Below, piece after piece: positions 60,561 to 64,000 of a DNA stretch of 64,000 nt. Source of the DNA: Alistipes sp. (GTDB lineage Bacteria > Bacteroidota > Bacteroidia > Bacteroidales > Rikenellaceae); contig JAGBAX010000003.1 in assembly GCA_017938765.1 (NCBI GenBank), forward strand, positions 62,001-126,000, given 5' to 3'. The translations under genes were made by a program, and so were the position numbers. How positions within the stretch are numbered: the first letter of the stretch is position 1; every line of letters starts with the position of its first letter. The notes under the pieces were generated by a model, which was not told where the DNA came from, made no database searches, and worked only from the letters and a program-made list of their open reading frames with translations.

Positions 60561-61654
60561 TGAGTTTCTCTTTTGACCGCCTACCATTCAACACCCTTGT
60601 AGGTGCAGACCGTAAGACCTTTGACCGCGTAACTGAGGGTGTAAAGATAGATAATAAGGGCAAGTATCTGCTTACGAAGTGTTGTCAGCGGATACTCAGT
60701 CCACTCTACGACATCAACACGCGCGAGTATAACGCTATGGCAAAGCCAGAGATTGTCTCGCCCCTATTTATCATCGGCCACTGGCGCAGCGGAACAACCT
60801 ATGTGCATAATGTCCTGAGTCGTGACCCACAGTTTGGCTACTGCACTACATATCAGACCGTCTTTCCCCACATGATGCTCTATGGCAGTTCCTTTTTTAA
60901 GCGACTTGCTGGGTTGTGTATGCCCAAAACTCGCCCGACGGACAACCTTGAGCTTAGCGTTGAGCAACCCCAAGAGGAGGAGTTTGCACTTACCAATATG
61001 ACACCTGCTGCATACTACCACTTCTGGAGTCTGCCACAGCAGACAGCCCTGTATAGAGACAAATACCTATTTTTAGAGAGTTGCACTACAGATGAGTTAT
61101 CAGAGTTCTGCGAGGCGACAAAAAAGATGATTCACATAGCACTCCACTGCCAGAATAAGAGCCGTTTTCTATCTAAAAATCCGCCTCACACCACCCGCAT
61201 AGCGCTGTTACACCGTATGTTTCCAGATGCAAAGTTTATATATCTTGTCCGCAACCCTTACTCAGTATTTGAGTCTACCGTAAAGTTTTTCAATACTACA
61301 ATAGCCCCTCTGACACTGCAAAAAGTGAGTGCCGAGCAGGTAGAGCAGAATATACTTACAACCTACCGCAAGATGATTGATGTATACAACCGCGATAGGC
61401 AGACAATCCCAGCACAAAACCTCTTTCAGATGCGTTTTGAGGATTTTGAGGCAGACCCTATAGCTATGAGCAGTCAGATATATCGCTCGCTGAATTTGGG
61501 CGATTTTGACTCTGTTAGGCCAGAGATGGAGAGGTATGTGGCAAGCAAAAAGCGGTTTCAGAGGAACAAGTACAACTACTCCGCGCATACGATTGAAATG
61601 GTAAATCACTACTGCGCAGCAACACTTAATGAGTGGGGATACAGCTACTTATGA
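60560..61654 (+). CDS. PAPS-dependent sulfotransferase
   Basis: 364 residues. Sulfotransfer_3-type fold: 5'-phosphosulfate loop FIIGHWRSGTTYVHNVL (about 72-88) and 3'-phosphate site YLVRNPYSVFES (about 224-235). Transfers sulfate from PAPS to a hydroxyl of a lipid, sterol or glycan. Gene order with cysCDN and permease, and no PAPS reductase, shows that PAPS is made for sulfation. A similar cluster in B. thetaiotaomicron (BT_0412-BT_0417 region, from memory) sulfates cholesterol and steroids. Converges on the next gene with a 10-base overlap. Confidence 0.9.
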   Translation: MSFSFDRLPFNTLVGADRKTFDRVTEGVKIDNKGKYLLTKCCQRILSPLYDINTREYNAMAKPEIVSPLFIIGHWRSGTTYVHNVLSRDPQFGYCTTYQTVFPHMMLYGSSFFKRLAGLCMPKTRPTDNLELSVEQPQEEEFALTNMTPAAYYHFWSLPQQTALYRDKYLFLESCTTDELSEFCEATKKMIHIALHCQNKSRFLSKNPPHTTRIALLHRMFPDAKFIYLVRNPYSVFESTVKFFNTTIAPLTLQKVSAEQVEQNILTTYRKMIDVYNRDRQTIPAQNLFQMRFEDFEADPIAMSSQIYRSLNLGDFDSVRPEMERYVASKKRFQRNKYNYSAHTIEMVNHYCAATLNEWGYSYL

Positions 61655-62265
61655 CGTTTGCCTTTAAACAGGCAGTAGCCGACAGAGATACCCACCTTGA
61701 GCGGATTAACCTCTGATGAGCCATTGAATGGGTCGGGATAGATATAATCCTCGTGGCCATGCGGGTCCATAACTATCTCACCATTAGGCTTGTAGCCGTT
61801 ATACCACGAGCGCATATAGGCAAAAGCGATAAAGGCATCAATGCTCCACCGCTCTGTGAAATGGTGGTGATATCCTATACCAAGACCTACCGTAAGGCCA
61901 AAGCCCTTGCCGTAATTAGTATTGAAATTCACAAACTTACCACCCTTCAAGAAGTAAGGCTTGTTAATATCAAAGCCCATCATTCCGGCATTAAAAGCAC
62001 CATAGAAGCCATTTGCCGCGCCCTTAACATAGTAGCGATACTCCGCTGTAGCCATACCAAAGTAGAAGTGGCGCGAGTTTACGCGCTTCCAAGGCGAAAA
62101 GGTAGCCTCAAAGTTCAGCGTAGAGTGTGGCGCAACGACAGCCTCCACCTGCGGATTAACAATACCAATAAGCGCATAAAGGGCGTTGAGCTTTGCATAT
62201 ACCTGCGCCTGAGCCCCACCAGTCATTATAGTAACTGCAAAGAGTATTGATAGTATCCGTTTCAC
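61645..62265 (-). CDS. Outer-membrane beta-barrel protein, GTG start
   Basis: 206 residues. Signal about 1-20 (cleavage after AQA). Ten or so amphipathic strands with aromatic girdle (YHHHFTERWSIDAFIAF). The C-terminus KVGISVGYCLFKG resembles DUF3575-type barrels. The start is a GTG four bases from a TATCTTTG box; no better ATG is present. Confidence 0.75.
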   Translation of the reverse strand: MKRILSILFAVTIMTGGAQAQVYAKLNALYALIGIVNPQVEAVVAPHSTLNFEATFSPWKRVNSRHFYFGMATAEYRYYVKGAANGFYGAFNAGMMGFDINKPYFLKGGKFVNFNTNYGKGFGLTVGLGIGYHHHFTERWSIDAFIAFAYMRSWYNGYKPNGEIVMDPHGHEDYIYPDPFNGSSEVNPLKVGISVGYCLFKGKRHK

Positions 62266-62269
62266 GCCA

Positions 62270-62277
62270 CAAAGATA
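62270..62277 (-). promoter_or_regulatory. Promoter -7 box of beta-barrel gene
   Basis: Minus-strand TATCTTTG with four bases to the GTG start: predicted leaderless. Confidence 0.5.
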
Positions 62278-62486
62278 GCATAAAAAGTATAAAATAAATA
62301 AAAAAAGCGAGAGAAAAGAGTGGTCGGGGGTTCGGTGTGCAAACAGAAAATAAACAGAAAGATGTGTAAAACATTATCGAAGATAAGAATTAACTCCCCA
62401 CGACCACCCTCTGCCCACACAATTGCAACATCTGTGCCGAAAAAACTACAAAAAAGACTATTTACAGCAAAGATTTGCAAAAATTG
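62278..62486. other. Intergenic region between beta-barrel gene and rpmE2
   Basis: No gene visible. Contains GTGGTCGGGGG (62320-62330) and CCCCACGACCAC (62396-62407), an imperfect inverted repeat 65 bases apart. A/T-rich elsewhere. Confidence 0.5.
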
Positions 62487-62517
62487 TTTGCCAATTGAAG
62501 AAATTTCATTACCTTTG
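62487..62517 (+). promoter_or_regulatory. Promoter of rpmE2
   Basis: TTTG 62487-62490, 19-bp spacer, TACCTTTG 62510-62517. Exact consensus; leader of about 70 bases. Confidence 0.85.
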
Positions 62518-62592
62518 CGCCGCAGAGAAGAGTGTATGCTCTCTTTATGGGAGATAACTGTCTTCTATAACTTAATTAAAAACACAAACAAG

Positions 62593-62856
62593 ATGAAAAA
62601 GGGAATTCATCCAGAGAATTATCGTTTAGTGGCGTTTAAGGATATGTCTAACGACCACGTGTTTTTGTGCAGGTCCGCCGTTTCGACAAAGGAGACCATC
62701 GAGGTGAACGGCGAAACCTATCCCGTGTATAAGATGGAAATCTCCAACACATCTCACCCATTCTACACTGGTAAGATTAAGTTGGTAGATACCGCTGGTC
62801 GCGTTGATAAGTTTATGAGCCGTTACGCAAAGCGCTACGATAAGAAGAACAAGTAA
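62593..62856 (+). CDS. rpmE2: 50S ribosomal protein L31 type B
   Basis: 87 residues from the ATG at 62593; frame continues upstream but this start fits the family (MKKGIHPENYR). The zinc-binding CxxC pairs of the other L31 form are absent, so this is the zinc-independent type B used under zinc limitation in organisms with both forms. NTSHPFYTGK is the L31 signature. Strong promoter and terminator. Confidence 0.96.
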   Translation: MKKGIHPENYRLVAFKDMSNDHVFLCRSAVSTKETIEVNGETYPVYKMEISNTSHPFYTGKIKLVDTAGRVDKFMSRYAKRYDKKNK

Positions 62857-62873
62857 AAAATTGTTCTTGGAGA

Positions 62874-62906
62874 GATAGCAGTCCTAAGGGGCTGCTATTT
62901 TTATTT
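62874..62906 (+). terminator. Terminator of rpmE2
   Basis: GATAGCAG and CTGCTAT form the stem (loop TCCTAAGGGG), then TTTTTATTTT. Overlaps the end of the convergent comEC gene. Confidence 0.8.
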
Positions 62907-64000
62907 TCTCTTCTCCCACCTAATCCCAAGGCTTAGCAGAACAAGCAGAGCCAAAAGAGTGTAGCACAGAGTCATTACACTATTATCCACCCTATACTCT
63001 GCATAGCCAAAGCCAGTAGAGACAAACCACTCAACAATACTATTCTGAACTGTTCCGCACCACGCGGCACTCTGTGCAGTAATACGAGCGACAGCCTCCG
63101 GCAGAACAAGGGCTGCAATATTACACACAATAATAACTTGAGATGTTACCAAAGCCAGTGGCGTAACGACAATACTAAGTAGAGACACCACGCCAAAGCT
63201 ATTAGATACAAGCGGTGCAGTAGATACAACGCACGCCGTAGAGATTGCCAACGCATCAACAATACCTCCAACAAAACCCCGACAATGTACTGCGCTGATA
63301 ATTGGTCGCGCGATAAATAGTATCGCCATAACAGCCACAAAGGAGAGCTCAAAGCTCAGTTCAAAGAGCATATATGGGTCAAAGGCGAGCATTATAAATG
63401 CCGTTGCGCAGAGTGAGTTTTCAGGCAGGTGGCGACTCTTTGCAATATAGGAGAGTTGCAGCACAGAGAACATTATCGCCGCACGAATAGCGCTTGTAGG
63501 GTATCCACACAGCGCTACATATACCCACACCATAGCCACCACAGCCACTGCGCGGATGATATTTCCACGCCACAGATATGCCAACGGGAAGAGTAGCATA
63601 TTGAGTAGCACAAAGACCAATCCCACATGCAGTCCAGAGACGGCCAGCAGGTGCGAAGCTCCACTGAGCGAGTACTCCTTTGCCAGCTCCGTTCCCGAAA
63701 TTGTGCGCGTACCAAGAGTTACCGACAGTGCCACATCTCGCCCTGCGCTCTGAGGCGTAAGGCCCTTAAGTCGCTCAACAGCGCGGCTATGTAGGCTCTT
63801 TGTCGGCGCAGGTGTATGGCTCACAATGGCTCCCCTGTGAACAGTCACTCGTCCAGAGTATCCCTGCCGAGCCATTGAGCGCGAATAGTCACTCCCCACA
63901 GGCGTAAAAGGTCTCACACGACCGTAAAACTCAACCACGTCTCCCTGTCGCAAGAGAGTAAGCGAGTCGGTAGTAAGGCGTACACGAGCCCGACATATAT
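62901..64000 (-). CDS. ComEC/Rec2-family channel protein, 5' end outside window
   Basis: Frame stays open to the window edge, so the start is outside; at least 366 residues are visible. Begins in an OB-fold-like domain (LRQGDVVEFYGRVRP) and continues with the competence domain: SGASHLLAVSGLHVGL, YPTSAIRAAIMF, about seven membrane helices. Forms the inner-membrane channel for imported single-stranded DNA. There is no metallo-beta-lactamase domain at the C-terminus, which ends after the last helix (RWEKRK), as in Bacteroidetes. Confidence 0.9.
   Translation of the reverse strand, partial: ICRARVRLTTDSLTLLRQGDVVEFYGRVRPFTPVGSDYSRSMARQGYSGRVTVHRGAIVSHTPAPTKSLHSRAVERLKGLTPQSAGRDVALSVTLGTRTISGTELAKEYSLSGASHLLAVSGLHVGLVFVLLNMLLFPLAYLWRGNIIRAVAVVAMVWVYVALCGYPTSAIRAAIMFSVLQLSYIAKSRHLPENSLCATAFIMLAFDPYMLFELSFELSFVAVMAILFIARPIISAVHCRGFVGGIVDALAISTACVVSTAPLVSNSFGVVSLLSIVVTPLALVTSQVIIVCNIAALVLPEAVARITAQSAAWCGTVQNSIVEWFVSTGFGYAEYRVDNSVMTLCYTLLALLVLLSLGIRWEKRK

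Noticed and set aside
62320..62592. Long N-terminal extension of L31
   Set aside because: Promoter at 62487-62517 is within it; L31 begins at MKKGIHP.

Overview
The window is chromosomal DNA of a Bacteroidales bacterium, most likely a Rikenellaceae/Alistipes-like gut organism (the family-level call is tentative). Evidence: SusC/SusD pair, fimbrillin-type lipoprotein, GldE, glpABC, a zinc-free L31, ComEC without a nuclease domain, and promoters of the Bacteroidetes type (TTTG, 19-21 bp, TAnnTTTG) in front of many genes and the tRNA.

Layout. 1-4.3 kb: secreted MG2/plug protein facing a MATE pump. 4.3-12.8 kb: leftward cell-envelope block murG-murC-ftsQ-ftsA-ftsZ-gldE-phosphopantetheinyl transferase. 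12.9-14 kb: small porin-like protein, tRNA-Leu and a structured repeat. 14-16.8 kb: 50-residue peptide gene plus fimbrillin/LRR lipoprotein. 17-28.4 kb: housekeeping enzymes (FAD oxidoreductase, apt, cinA, pyrD, pdxB, CDF transporter, arginase-family enzyme, two FKBP lipoproteins). 28.5-32.6 kb: rny, a 6S-like RNA, zapA and its coiled-coil partner, gdhA. 32.7-34.2 kb: flavin reductase operon. 34.8-38.9 kb: glpABC. 39.7-42.9 kb: YqaA protein, then a compact cassette of LexA-like repressor, small protein and orphan phage terminase. 43.2-54.9 kb: FN3 lipoprotein, tyrosine recombinase, and a SusC-SusD-phosphoesterase operon whose promoter lies between 15-bp inverted repeats. 56-61.7 kb: sulfate permease, cysC, cysD, cysN and sulfotransferase, a complete sulfate-to-PAPS-to-sulfated-product unit. 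62-64 kb: beta-barrel protein, rpmE2 and a ComEC gene that runs off the window.

The most unusual content is between genes. At least seven groups of structured intergenic repeats occur, many starting within a few bases of a stop codon. One (E) occurs three times, keeps a conserved core, and shows compensatory changes in all stems. Another (A, probably with relatives F and G) folds as a four-way, cloverleaf-like junction and in one place appears inserted into another repeat (B). A fourth (C) has one copy interrupted by a 165-bp insert with terminal inverted repeats. A short minisatellite (D) supplies the last codons and stop codon of two genes.

Two loci look like regulated systems: the recombinase plus invertible-looking promoter (phase variation of a nutrient-uptake operon), and the SOS-type repressor controlling an orphan terminase from a promoter with a perfect palindrome.
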